From the NCBI GenBank assembly GCA_020859755.1, contig JAJBVP010000066.1:1-34927 (forward strand): DNA of 34,927 nt. Direction: 5' to 3'. Origin of the DNA: Bacteroidales bacterium (GTDB lineage: Bacteria > Bacteroidota > Bacteroidia > Bacteroidales > Muribaculaceae). How positions within the stretch are numbered: position 1 is the first letter of the stretch; each line of letters opens with the position of its first letter. Made by a program: the position numbers and the translations under genes. Positions 24,591 to 32,647 of this stretch are shown in pieces. The notes under the pieces were generated by a model. It was not told the DNA's origin. It was given only the letters and a program-made list of their open reading frames with translations, and ran no database searches.

Positions 24591-24600
24591 CGGAGCCACT
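24586..24600 (+). terminator. small hairpin at end of the heptamer array
   Basis: AGTGGC pairs with GCCACT around a GGA loop. No T-run follows, so a role as terminator of the smpB transcript is only possible. Confidence 0.3.
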
Positions 24601-24635
24601 TGTCTATAATATACTTTAGTTTAACTTAAAACACC

Positions 24636-26750
24636 ATGAGACGTATCCTTTTTGCCCTGATCGCCCTGGCCCTGGCCATCCCAGTGTTCTCCCAGACCCG
24701 CGAGGAGAAGAAACTCGCCGACGGCACCCCCTATACCCTCGTCAAGGATGCCAATCGCCTGCGTGGCGTGGAGGTCAACGGCACGCTGATCATTCCTTGC
24801 CAGTACCAGTACATCTCGGCTTTGGGCGACGTCTATCAATGCGAGACCGATGATGCCAAATTGTATTTCGATAGCAACGGAAACCAGTTGTTCTCCCTAA
24901 CCAAAGATCACTGGGTTACGCCTTTAACCAACAAGGATAAGAAAACAATATTCTTGGTTGACGATGTCTCGGGTAAATCGGGTGTACTGGATCTTCAAGG
25001 ACGTATGGTGCTTCCCTATAATTACAAGTATATTTCCTTGCAGCAAACTCCCGATGGCGATTTCTTTGAAGTGACAAAACACGATAATTACCAAGGGGCT
25101 TACACCGCTAATGGAGAGGAGGTAATTCCATGTCAATACGATATGGTGCATTATTGGAATGGCTACTTCCAAATCCAAAAGGACGCCTATGCTGGAATGT
25201 GCGATCCAACAGGAAAGGTAATTGTCCCTGCTGACACCTATGACCATGTGACCTACTTGAATCATTCTATTCCCTACTTCTTAGTGGGCAAGGGCATGTA
25301 TAAGGGAATCCTTGATACACAGGGCAAAGTGCTCCTCCCTGCCAATCGTTATAATTATGCTAGCCTGATGATAAATGGTGAATTTACCGTGGGTTTAGGA
25401 GATAAGGCCGGAATTTGCGATGCGTCGGGCAATGAGAAATTTATCTCGGACGAATATACCAATATTTACTACACTGAGCGCAACGGCGTCCCTGCATATT
25501 ATTACAGGAAAGGTCAGGCCGGATATGTTTTGAAAGATTTTCAAGGCAATGTGATTGAAGAGGAAAAACCCACGGTGAAGCGAGAAACCAAAACCGATGA
25601 TGGCTTTACCTATGTGGCTGTAACTGATGTTACAGGCTTGGAGGGAATAGAAACAACGAGTGGCAAGACGCTGATTCCCGCTAAATATAGCCGTATTTTC
25701 TACTCCGACGGCACTTTCTCGGTGTACAGTGAGGGTGGAGGTTATGGTCTATATGATTCAAAGGGAAAAGTGTTGATTGAAGCCAATCGGGGTTACACTC
25801 TACCCATTACCAACCGTCAAAAATACTATTTGGTTGAGAAAGGTAACTATTCTGGCATCGCTGATCTCAATGGCAACGAAATTATCACCCCCGACAGGTA
25901 TCAGTCTATCGGACAATTGGATAATGGAATGTACCTAGTTAAAAAGGGAAATCTCTATGGGGTGATAAACAAGTCGGGCAAGGAGATCCTCCCTGTAAAA
26001 TATCATGAATGTGACCTCTATTATGATGGCCACCATTATGAAACCCGAATGAATGGCCTCCATGGCATATGCGACCTTCAAGGTCGCGAGATTTTGCCAC
26101 CGCAATTCACCGATATCAGTTTCAGCGAGAAGGACAAATATCATCCTTTCGATACTTATTACGTGAAAAATGGGCAAAAATGTGGCATGTACAAGAGCAA
26201 TGGCGAGATCTTGTTTCCCGTTTCGGCTTACGAATATGTGGACTATGATACTTTCCATGCCGAGGATTACGGATATGATTTCCTGATCGAGGCACGCGAT
26301 AAGACCGTTGGGGGCACAAAGGTATTCTTTGACCTTAACCTTAACCCGGTAAATGAATCTACCAAGGAAGCCGAGAAGCGGCGCAACGAGTTGTGGGAGC
26401 AGGCCGAGGAGGCCTTCCACGCGGGCAAGTACAGCACCGCGTGCGAGCTTTACGAGCAGGCCGGGAACATCCGCTGGGAGGCCGACCTGGCCTACAATGT
26501 GAGCGTATGCCACTACAAGCTAAAGAATTACAGTAAGGCGGTCGAGGCTGCCGACCGCTGCATCCAGCTTGGTCCCTCCGACACAACCCGCGTCGACGCT
26601 TACAACCTCAAGGGCAAATGCCAGAACTACGCCTCCAACGTTTCGGAAGGCTCATCCAAGAGCTACAGCGACCGCGACATGCTCGTCGACATCGCCAAGA
26701 GCGCCTACAAGCTCTACCGCGACTACCGCAAGTTCCGCAAAACCTTCTAA
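24636..26750 (+). CDS. exported WG-repeat protein with C-terminal TPR
   Basis: A 704-residue protein with a Sec signal (MRRILFALIALALAIPVFSQ). Residues about 45-580 hold many WG/KWG-type beta repeats, each about 40-45 residues, with the pattern G-(L/I)-x-D-x-x-G-(K/N)-x-(L/I)-(I/L)-P-x-x-Y (for example GLYDSKGKVLIEANRGY, GIADLNGNEIITPDRY, GVINKSGKEILPVKY, GICDLQGREILPPQF). About 590-680 form TPR-like helices (EAFHAGKYSTACELYEQAGN, NYSKAVEAADRCIQLGPSD). Such proteins are thought to bind ligands or cell-envelope partners, but no activity is known. Base composition is uneven: the two ends look like the host (about 67% G+C in one sampled C-terminal line) while the repeat core is poorer (about 47% in one sampled line). 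Confidence 0.85.
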   Translation: MRRILFALIALALAIPVFSQTREEKKLADGTPYTLVKDANRLRGVEVNGTLIIPCQYQYISALGDVYQCETDDAKLYFDSNGNQLFSLTKDHWVTPLTNKDKKTIFLVDDVSGKSGVLDLQGRMVLPYNYKYISLQQTPDGDFFEVTKHDNYQGAYTANGEEVIPCQYDMVHYWNGYFQIQKDAYAGMCDPTGKVIVPADTYDHVTYLNHSIPYFLVGKGMYKGILDTQGKVLLPANRYNYASLMINGEFTVGLGDKAGICDASGNEKFISDEYTNIYYTERNGVPAYYYRKGQAGYVLKDFQGNVIEEEKPTVKRETKTDDGFTYVAVTDVTGLEGIETTSGKTLIPAKYSRIFYSDGTFSVYSEGGGYGLYDSKGKVLIEANRGYTLPITNRQKYYLVEKGNYSGIADLNGNEIITPDRYQSIGQLDNGMYLVKKGNLYGVINKSGKEILPVKYHECDLYYDGHHYETRMNGLHGICDLQGREILPPQFTDISFSEKDKYHPFDTYYVKNGQKCGMYKSNGEILFPVSAYEYVDYDTFHAEDYGYDFLIEARDKTVGGTKVFFDLNLNPVNESTKEAEKRRNELWEQAEEAFHAGKYSTACELYEQAGNIRWEADLAYNVSVCHYKLKNYSKAVEAADRCIQLGPSDTTRVDAYNLKGKCQNYASNVSEGSSKSYSDRDMLVDIAKSAYKLYRDYRKFRKTF

Positions 26751-26760
26751 CCCAGCGATT

Positions 26761-26791
26761 TAATCTCATAGTGAGATTATTTTCCTTTTTT
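26761..26791 (+). terminator. terminator of the WG-repeat gene
   Basis: TAATCTCA (26761-26768), a TAG loop and TGAGATTA (26772-26779) form a perfect 8-bp stem followed by a T-rich run (TTTTCCTTTTTT). It is 10 bp after the stop codon. Confidence 0.8.
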
Positions 26792-26832
26792 AGGGGAAAA
26801 TAGCGGCATTTATTTTCCTTTTTTAGGGGAAA
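26777..26832 (+). repeat. 23-nt direct repeat, period 33
   Basis: The 23 bases at 26777-26799 recur exactly at 26810-26832 (core TTTTCCTTTTTTAGGGGAAA). Each copy can fold through its TTTTCC and GGGGAAAA ends. The first copy overlaps the terminator T-run. Confidence 0.8.
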
Positions 26833-26843
26833 GGGAGGACTTA

Positions 26844-26884
26844 ACAAAATTTGTATACACATTTTTTGTGTATACAAATTTTGT
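26844..26884. promoter_or_regulatory. 18-bp perfect inverted repeat (probable operator)
   Basis: ACAAAATTTGTATACACA (26844-26861) and its exact complement at 26867-26884 surround a TTTTT loop. The right arm contains the G of the -33 box and most of the spacer of the ATPase promoter. This is the longest perfect palindrome I noticed in the window and suggests repressor binding over the promoter. Confidence 0.75.
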
Positions 26885-26896
26885 GTATTAACTTTG
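26865..26896 (+). promoter_or_regulatory. ATPase promoter, predicted leaderless
   Basis: TTTG (26865-26868), 20 bp, TAACTTTG (26889-26896): full consensus. The ATG is at 26901, 4 nt past the -7 box, placing the expected start of transcription at or next to the start codon. Confidence 0.75.
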
Positions 26897-26900
26897 CCGT

Positions 26901-28034
26901 ATGAAAACGCCATTCGTATACGGACGCCTCGCAACAGGCGACAACTTCACCGACCGTCAGGAAGAAACCACTCACTTGGTCAACAACTTCCGTTCGTCGA
27001 TCAACACCATGATCATATCTCCACGTCGTTGGGGCAAGAGTTCGCTTGTGCATAAAGCGGCCAAAGTGGCCATGGAAATGGACAAGGACGTGAGAGTGTG
27101 TCATATCGATCTGTTCAACGTGAGGAATGAGAGCGAGTTCTTCACGCTGTTGGCATCGTCGGTGCTGAAGGCCACGTCCACCAAGTGGGAGGATGTTGTC
27201 GAAGTTGCTAAACGTTTTCTTTCCAAAGTATTACCCAAGGTGGTGTTTGGCGCCGAGCCTGATAGCGAGATCTCTATCGAATTGGATTGGAGTCGGGCCA
27301 AAGAGAATATTGATGAGATTCTCGACCTTCCCGAGAAAATCGCCCAGGAACGTGGCTTGAAAGTGGTTATCTGCATTGACGAATTCCAAAATATCGCCAA
27401 TTTCTCCGATCCCGATTATTTTCAACGCCGCTTGCGTTCCCACTGGCAGCTCCACCAAGGAGTGGCCTATTGCCTTTATGGCAGCAAACGTCACATGCTG
27501 ATGGAGGTGTTTGCCGACGCATCCAAGCCGTTGTACAAATTCGGCGACTTGATGTTCTTGGACAAGGTGCCACAAAAATATATGGCCGAGTTTATTGATG
27601 AACGATTCCGCTCAACTGGCAAAGCCATTGAACCTCAGGCTGTTGATCGATTGTTGGAGTTGACTGACAATCATCCGTATTATTCTCAGCAATTGGCCCA
27701 AATCGCGTGGCTACGCACTCAAGCCACTTGCGACATCGCCACCGTGGAGGATTCCCATCAGGCGCTGATTGAGCAACTTTCGCTATTGTTTTCCAATATA
27801 GCCGAAGGACTCACTAACCAGCAAATCAACCTTTTGCATGCTATCGTGGAACAGGCGCAAGGCTTAACCACCAGCGCCACATTGCGTCGTTATCACTTCT
27901 CGTCGGCCACTGCCATGTATCGTTGTCGCGAAACCCTTGTCAAGCGCGACATAATCGACGTCACAGCAGGCGCCATCCAGTTCCAGGACCCCATGTTCGC
28001 TTACTGGCTTCGCCACATCTACTTCACCCGCTAA
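26901..28034 (+). CDS. STAND/archaeal-type AAA ATPase
   Basis: A 377-residue P-loop ATPase of the ATPase_2 (archaeal ATPase, STAND clade) type. It starts FVYGRLATGDNFTDRQEE, the usual lead-in; the Walker A variant is SPRRWGKSSLV (40-50, Lys46), Walker B is VVICIDEFQNI (155-165, Asp160-Glu161), and a GSKRHM sensor-like segment follows. The C-terminal ~100 residues look like a winged helix (LTNQQINLLHAIVEQAQGL) ending in FQDPMFAYWLRHIYF, typical of the family. Biochemical roles of this family are poorly known; many members are thought to be regulatory switches or selfish/defence-linked. It is a single-gene unit with its own palindrome-covered promoter, and it converges with mgtE. The start is fixed by the promoter and the conserved N-terminus. 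Confidence 0.88.
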   Translation: MKTPFVYGRLATGDNFTDRQEETTHLVNNFRSSINTMIISPRRWGKSSLVHKAAKVAMEMDKDVRVCHIDLFNVRNESEFFTLLASSVLKATSTKWEDVVEVAKRFLSKVLPKVVFGAEPDSEISIELDWSRAKENIDEILDLPEKIAQERGLKVVICIDEFQNIANFSDPDYFQRRLRSHWQLHQGVAYCLYGSKRHMLMEVFADASKPLYKFGDLMFLDKVPQKYMAEFIDERFRSTGKAIEPQAVDRLLELTDNHPYYSQQLAQIAWLRTQATCDIATVEDSHQALIEQLSLLFSNIAEGLTNQQINLLHAIVEQAQGLTTSATLRRYHFSSATAMYRCRETLVKRDIIDVTAGAIQFQDPMFAYWLRHIYFTR

Positions 28035-28085
28035 TGTCCTGAAAAGCATGGTATTGTGCACGGCGCACTCAGCACTGTGCACTCG

Positions 28086-29456
28086 CTAGACGTAGAGGCC
28101 GAAGGCAGAGAGGAGGGCTGAGGAGATGGTCATGTAGATGACCATGCCGATGATGTCGTTGGTGATCGAGATGAACGGGCCGGTTGCCAGGGCCGGGTCG
28201 ACCTTGAAGCGCTCAAGGGTCAACGGTACCAGCGTGCCGAACAGCGACGCGAACAGCACCACGGCGAACAGCGACAGCGACACGGCAATCGTCGTAACTT
28301 GTTTGCCTCCAAGCGAAAACAGGTTGTAGCAGAACACCACGGCGGCGATCAGGCATGCGTTCAAGATACCTACCGAAAACTCCTTCAGCAACTGCTTGCC
28401 GGTGTTCTTGATGTCCATCGAGCCGTTGGCGAGGCCTTGCACCACGATAGCCGACGACTGGATGCCCACGTTGCCTCCCGTGCCGCCAATCAAGGGGATG
28501 AACAGCGCCATCGCTGGATTGGTGGCGAATCCTGCCTCAAAATTGCCCAAAATCAAGGAGTTGCACAGGCCGCCTGCCACGCCGATCAGCAACCACGGGG
28601 CGCGGGAGCGCACTTGCTGCCACATCGAGTCGCTCGTGTCGACGTCGGTGGCAAGACCTGAGGCCAACTGGTAGTCGCGCTCCTGATCCTCACGCACCTG
28701 GTCCATCACGTCGTCGACCGTGATGCGGCCCACGAGGCGACCGATGGAATCGACAACCGGCATCGCCACGAGGTCGTATTTCTCGAAATCGAGAGCCACC
28801 TCGTCGATCGGGGTGTCGGCCTTGACGGCCACAGGATCGGTCTCCATCACGTGCTTGATTTTCGACACCGAGGGGTGGGTGATCAGTTTCTTCAACGGCA
28901 ACACGCCCTTGAGCTTGTCGTCGTTGTCGACCACGTACACGTAGTAGATCTCGTCCATGTCCTCGGCCTGCAGGCGCATCTGCTTAATGCACTCGGGCAT
29001 CGACCAGTTCTCGTTGACGACGATCATCTCGGTGCCCATCAGGCCACCGGCCGTGTCCTCGTCGTATTGCAGGAGGTCGACGATGTCGCCGGCCTGTTCG
29101 GTGTCGCCGATGTGGGAGAGGATCTCGTCGCGGTCCTCCTCGTCGAGCTCCTGGATGATGTCGACGGCGTCGTCGGTGTCGAGGTGGTCGATCACCTGCT
29201 TGGCGATCTCCTCGGCCGGCATGTCGCGCAGCAGCTTGCGGCGGTCGTCCTCGTCGAGTTCCATCAGCACGTCGGCTGCGGTGTCGTCGTCGAGCAATTT
29301 GTACAGGAATTCGGCCTCCTCGAGGTCGAGATTCTGGTACAGCTCGGCGATATCGGCCGGGTGCAGGGTGTCCAATTCGCGGCGGGCGGCCTCGGTGTCG
29401 CCTGCCTGTATTATGTGACGAATGTGCTCTAAATATTCGGGAGTGTATTCCTTCAT
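28086..29456 (-). CDS. mgtE: magnesium transporter MgtE
   Basis: MgtE is a gated Mg2+ channel of the inner membrane. The 456-residue protein has the whole layout: an acidic superhelical N domain (about 1-125, with repeated LLDDDTAADVLMELDEDDRRKLL-type segments), two CBS domains (about 130-255), a connecting helix, and five transmembrane helices (about 275-456) with the pore-lining PFISITNDIIGM near the end. The Asp/Glu-rich N domain fits Mg2+ sensing. Its ATG overlaps the rsmA stop (ATGA at 29453-29456), so it is translated from the rsmA transcript and has no room for a leader riboswitch. Confidence 0.95.
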   Translation of the reverse strand: MKEYTPEYLEHIRHIIQAGDTEAARRELDTLHPADIAELYQNLDLEEAEFLYKLLDDDTAADVLMELDEDDRRKLLRDMPAEEIAKQVIDHLDTDDAVDIIQELDEEDRDEILSHIGDTEQAGDIVDLLQYDEDTAGGLMGTEMIVVNENWSMPECIKQMRLQAEDMDEIYYVYVVDNDDKLKGVLPLKKLITHPSVSKIKHVMETDPVAVKADTPIDEVALDFEKYDLVAMPVVDSIGRLVGRITVDDVMDQVREDQERDYQLASGLATDVDTSDSMWQQVRSRAPWLLIGVAGGLCNSLILGNFEAGFATNPAMALFIPLIGGTGGNVGIQSSAIVVQGLANGSMDIKNTGKQLLKEFSVGILNACLIAAVVFCYNLFSLGGKQVTTIAVSLSLFAVVLFASLFGTLVPLTLERFKVDPALATGPFISITNDIIGMVIYMTISSALLSAFGLYV

Positions 29457-30247
29457 TGCTCTGATGATTGGTTGCGGAGGGAAGATACCTGGTTGGTTAA
29501 CTCGATGAACTGCTCTACCGAGAGCTGTTCGGGCCTCAGGGAGGCGAGGTGGTCATCGGGTAGGTTCTTCCCCGGAGGCAACAATCCGCGCAAGGAGTTG
29601 CGCAGCGTCTTGCGGCGCTGCCCGAAGGAGGTTTTGACAACGGTTTTGAACAACGCTTCGTCGCAGCCCAGCTCCTTGACGTCGTTGCGCGTGAGCTTCA
29701 CCACACCGCTCTTTACCTTGGGTGGCGGGTTGAACACATGCTCGTCGACGGTGAACAGGTACTCCACATTGTACCAAGCTTGTAGCAACACGCTGAGGAT
29801 GCCCCGGGCCTTTTTGCCCGGAGGCGACGCCAGACGCTCAGCCACTTCGCGCTGCAGCATGCCCGACACCTCAGGAATCAAGTCGCGGTACTCAAGGATA
29901 TGGAAGAAGATCTGCGAGGAGATATTGTAGGGGTAATTGCCTATTACACAGAATTTTTGCCCCGGGAACAGCTGGGCGAGGTCGATTTTGAGGAAGTCGC
30001 CCTCGATGATGTGGCCGTCAAGCTCGGGAAACTCCAGCTTGAGGTAATCGACACTCTCTTGGTCGATCTCCACGACGGTCACCTGATGTCCTTGGGACAG
30101 TAGGAATTGCGTAAGCACGCCCATGCCGGGACCTACCTCCACCACGGGCATGCCCACAGCGTCGCTGAGCGTATCGGCGATGCGGCGGGCTACAGTCAGG
30201 TCCTTCAGGAAGTGCTGGCCAAGGGCTTTTTTGGGTCGAACTTGCAT
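29453..30247 (-). CDS. rsmA: 16S rRNA dimethyladenosine transferase RsmA (KsgA)
   Basis: RsmA dimethylates two adjacent adenines near the 3' end of 16S rRNA (A1518 and A1519 in E. coli numbering) with SAM as donor, a late step of 30S assembly. The 264-residue enzyme has the N-terminal KKALGQHFL (6-14), the SAM-binding EVGPGMGVLT (37-46), acidic Glu60 and Asp84, and the catalytic NYPYNIS (104-110). The C-terminal helical domain is complete. It is followed by mgtE with a 4-nt overlap. Its leader holds four heptamer units ending 9 nt before the ATG. Confidence 0.96.
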   Translation of the reverse strand: MQVRPKKALGQHFLKDLTVARRIADTLSDAVGMPVVEVGPGMGVLTQFLLSQGHQVTVVEIDQESVDYLKLEFPELDGHIIEGDFLKIDLAQLFPGQKFCVIGNYPYNISSQIFFHILEYRDLIPEVSGMLQREVAERLASPPGKKARGILSVLLQAWYNVEYLFTVDEHVFNPPPKVKSGVVKLTRNDVKELGCDEALFKTVVKTSFGQRRKTLRNSLRGLLPPGKNLPDDHLASLRPEQLSVEQFIELTNQVSSLRNQSSEQ

Positions 30248-30256
30248 GGAGTGGAT

Positions 30257-30284
30257 AGTTCTCAGTTTTCAGTTTTCAGTTTTC
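30257..30284 (-). repeat. ACTGAAA-type heptamer array in rsmA leader
   Basis: Four units on the plus strand: AGTTCTC then three AGTTTTC. On the coding strand GAAAACT-type repeats end 9 nt before the rsmA start, in the same place as in nadC and queA. Confidence 0.85.
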
Positions 30285-30294
30285 AGCGGCCTCT

Positions 30295-30382
30295 CTTTCC
30301 TCCTTTTATCCTTTCCTCCTTTACCATTTAAAGGATTAAAGGACTAAAGGATTAAAGACGTCACTAACCACTAACCACTGCA
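30295..30382 (-). repeat. AAAGGA tract and TTAGTGG units between rnr and rsmA
   Basis: On the minus strand the rnr stop is followed by TGCAG, then TTAGTGG-type units in GTGGTTAGTGGTTAGTGA (30362-30379), then AAAGGATTAAAGGA-type repeats in both polarities (30296-30355) able to pair with each other (CCTTTA/TAAAGG). The rsmA heptamer array follows. All three spacer families are present in this one gap. Confidence 0.7.
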
Positions 30383-32647
30383 TTAGTGGCGGCGGGAGCG
30401 GCGTTGCGGCTTGCGCGAGAGGGCTTTCTTGTTTTTGGCGCGGCCTCCGCTGTTGATTGCCTGGGCTACTGACACCTTCTTGCCCATCATGTCCTCGCCT
30501 TTGGGGCGTCCCTTGTCGTCGAGGAGGGCGAAATCGAGCTGCTTGCGGTCGAGGTTGGCGCGGGCCACCTGCACCTTCACCTCGTCGCCAAGGCGGTAGC
30601 GGTTGCCGTTGCGGCGCCCCACGAGGCAGTAATTCTGCTCATCGAAGTCGTAATAGTCGTCGGCAAGGTCGCGCACAGGCACCAAGCCCTCGCACTTGTT
30701 GTCGTTCAGCTCCACGTAGAGTCCCCACTCGGTGACGCCCGAGATTACGCCGTCGTAAACTTCGCCGAGATGGTCGCCCATGAATTCCACCTGCTTGTAC
30801 TTGATCGACGAGCGCTCAGCGTTGGCCGCCAATTGCTCCATCTCCGATGAGTGCTTGCACTGCTCCTCCAGCTTCTCGAGGTTGACCGAGCGCCCTCCGT
30901 TGAGGTACTTGTCGAGCAAGCGGTGCACCATCATGTCGGGATAACGGCGGATGGGCGAAGTGAAGTGGGTATAGTAGTCAAATCCAAGGCCATAGTGGCC
31001 GATGTTGTTGGTGGAGTATACGGCTTTGGCCATCGAGCGGATGGCGAGGGTCGACAGGAAATTCTCCTCGCCCTTGCCCTTTACGTCGGCCAGCATGCGG
31101 TTGATTGAGCGATTCACCTCGCGTGACGAGCCGTTGGCCTTGATCTTGTAGCCGAATGTGCGCGACAATTTTGCCAAATCAGCAAGTTTGCCGGGGTCGG
31201 GCATATCGTGCACGCGGTAGACGAATGCTTTGGGTTTCTTCTTACCGCCAGGGTTACCGATTGCCGAGGCTACAGTCTTGTTGGCCAGCAACATAAACTC
31301 TTCGATGAGCTTGTTGGCATCTTTGGATTCCTTGAAGTAAACGCCCGTGGGGTGTCCAGTCTCGTCGATGTCAAATCTCACCTCGGCGCGGTCGAATTCT
31401 ACCGAGCCGTTATCGTAGCGTTCTTTGCGCAACACTTTAGCCATCTCATTCAGCACCTTCAACTCCTCGGCGTAGTCGCCCTCGCCCTTCTCGATGATAT
31501 CTTGGGCCTCCTCATAGGTGAAGCGGCGATTGCTTTTGATCACGGTACGGGCGATTTTGGAATTAACCACGCGAGCATCGGGGGTCATTTCGAAGATGGT
31601 GGAGAAGGTGAGTTTCTCCTCGTCGGGACGTAGCGAGCAGATGCCGTTGCTCAGATGCTCGGGAAGCATCGGCACTACGCGGTCCACGAGATATACCGAG
31701 GTGGCGCGCTTCTGCGCCTCCTTCTCCAGGATGGAGTCGGGTTTTACGTAGTGGGTAACGTCGGCGATATGTACGCCCACCTCGTAGTTGCCGTTGGGAA
31801 GCTTGCGGATCGACAGCGCGTCGTCGAAGTCCTTGGCGTCCTTGGGGTCGATGGTGAACGTGGTGACGTCGCGCATGTCGATGCGCTTGGCCACCTCGGC
31901 CGGGGTGATGCCGGCGCCTATCTTGTTGGCCGCTTTCTCCACTGCCTCGGGATATTTGTAGGGAAGGCCGTATTCAGCCAGAATAGCGTGCTGCTCAGCG
32001 GTGTTCTCACCGGTCTTGCCCAGGATGTCAACAATCTCTCCCTCAGGGTTTTTGGCGTCATCGGGCCACGAGGTGATACGGGCGATCGCCTTGTCGCCGG
32101 TCTTGCCACCCTTGAGCTTGCGCTTGGGGATAAGAATGTCGTTGGCAAGGAACTTGGAATCGGTCGACAGCGTGCCGATACCCATCTTGGGGTGAACGGT
32201 CAATGTGCCGATGAACACCTGGTCCTTCTCCTCGATAATATCGATTACCTCAGCCTCAGGCTCGGCGCCGCGACGAGCGGCCGCGATGTTCACCATCACC
32301 TTGTCGCCGTTAAGAGCGTGCATCGAGTTGCGCTCGGCCACGAATATCATCTCGCCGTCCTCGTCGGTCACCACGCCGTTTTTGCCGTTGGAGCGACGCA
32401 CAAACGTGCCCGTGGCAACGTTGCCGCGCACCGTCTGCTTGTATTTTCCGGGAGCTACCTCCACCAAGTCGCCGTCAAAAGCGAGCTCGGCAAGTATCAA
32501 CGCCACCGAGCGCTGCTGCGCCGGGGTTTTGCAACCGATTGCCGCCGACACTTGACGATAGTTGAACGTCGCGTTCTTTTGGCCGGCGGCGTATTTGAGC
32601 ACTTCATTCTTGAGTTGCCCTGAGGATTTGGTTGTATTGCGAGCCAT
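30383..32647 (-). CDS. rnr: ribonuclease R
   Basis: RNase R is a 3'-to-5' exoribonuclease that degrades structured RNA, including rRNA and mRNA fragments, and works with the SmpB/tmRNA system. The 754-residue protein has an N-terminal winged-helix-like region (about 10-70), cold-shock domains (about 75-240), the RNB catalytic domain with IDPKDAKDFDDALSI (Asp268, Asp273, Asp275, Asp276), and a C-terminal S1 domain (about 645-725: GEVYDGVISGVTEWGLYVEL). A basic tail (KKALSRKPQRRSRRH) ends the protein. It lies 131 bp downstream of gyrB, and its stop is followed by TTAGTGG heptamers. Confidence 0.96.
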   Translation of the reverse strand: MARNTTKSSGQLKNEVLKYAAGQKNATFNYRQVSAAIGCKTPAQQRSVALILAELAFDGDLVEVAPGKYKQTVRGNVATGTFVRRSNGKNGVVTDEDGEMIFVAERNSMHALNGDKVMVNIAAARRGAEPEAEVIDIIEEKDQVFIGTLTVHPKMGIGTLSTDSKFLANDILIPKRKLKGGKTGDKAIARITSWPDDAKNPEGEIVDILGKTGENTAEQHAILAEYGLPYKYPEAVEKAANKIGAGITPAEVAKRIDMRDVTTFTIDPKDAKDFDDALSIRKLPNGNYEVGVHIADVTHYVKPDSILEKEAQKRATSVYLVDRVVPMLPEHLSNGICSLRPDEEKLTFSTIFEMTPDARVVNSKIARTVIKSNRRFTYEEAQDIIEKGEGDYAEELKVLNEMAKVLRKERYDNGSVEFDRAEVRFDIDETGHPTGVYFKESKDANKLIEEFMLLANKTVASAIGNPGGKKKPKAFVYRVHDMPDPGKLADLAKLSRTFGYKIKANGSSREVNRSINRMLADVKGKGEENFLSTLAIRSMAKAVYSTNNIGHYGLGFDYYTHFTSPIRRYPDMMVHRLLDKYLNGGRSVNLEKLEEQCKHSSEMEQLAANAERSSIKYKQVEFMGDHLGEVYDGVISGVTEWGLYVELNDNKCEGLVPVRDLADDYYDFDEQNYCLVGRRNGNRYRLGDEVKVQVARANLDRKQLDFALLDDKGRPKGEDMMGKKVSVAQAINSGGRAKNKKALSRKPQRRSRRH

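Noticed and set aside
26844-26884. Invertible (phase-variable) promoter
   Set aside because: The two arms are only 5 nt apart, too close for a recombinase to flip a promoter; no tyrosine or serine recombinase gene is nearby. An operator is more likely.
28056-28082. Terminator between the ATPase and mgtE (GTGCAC repeated 21 bp apart)
   Set aside because: The two GTGCAC sites can pair, but the stem is only 6 bp with a 15-nt loop and no T-run on either strand; too weak to call.
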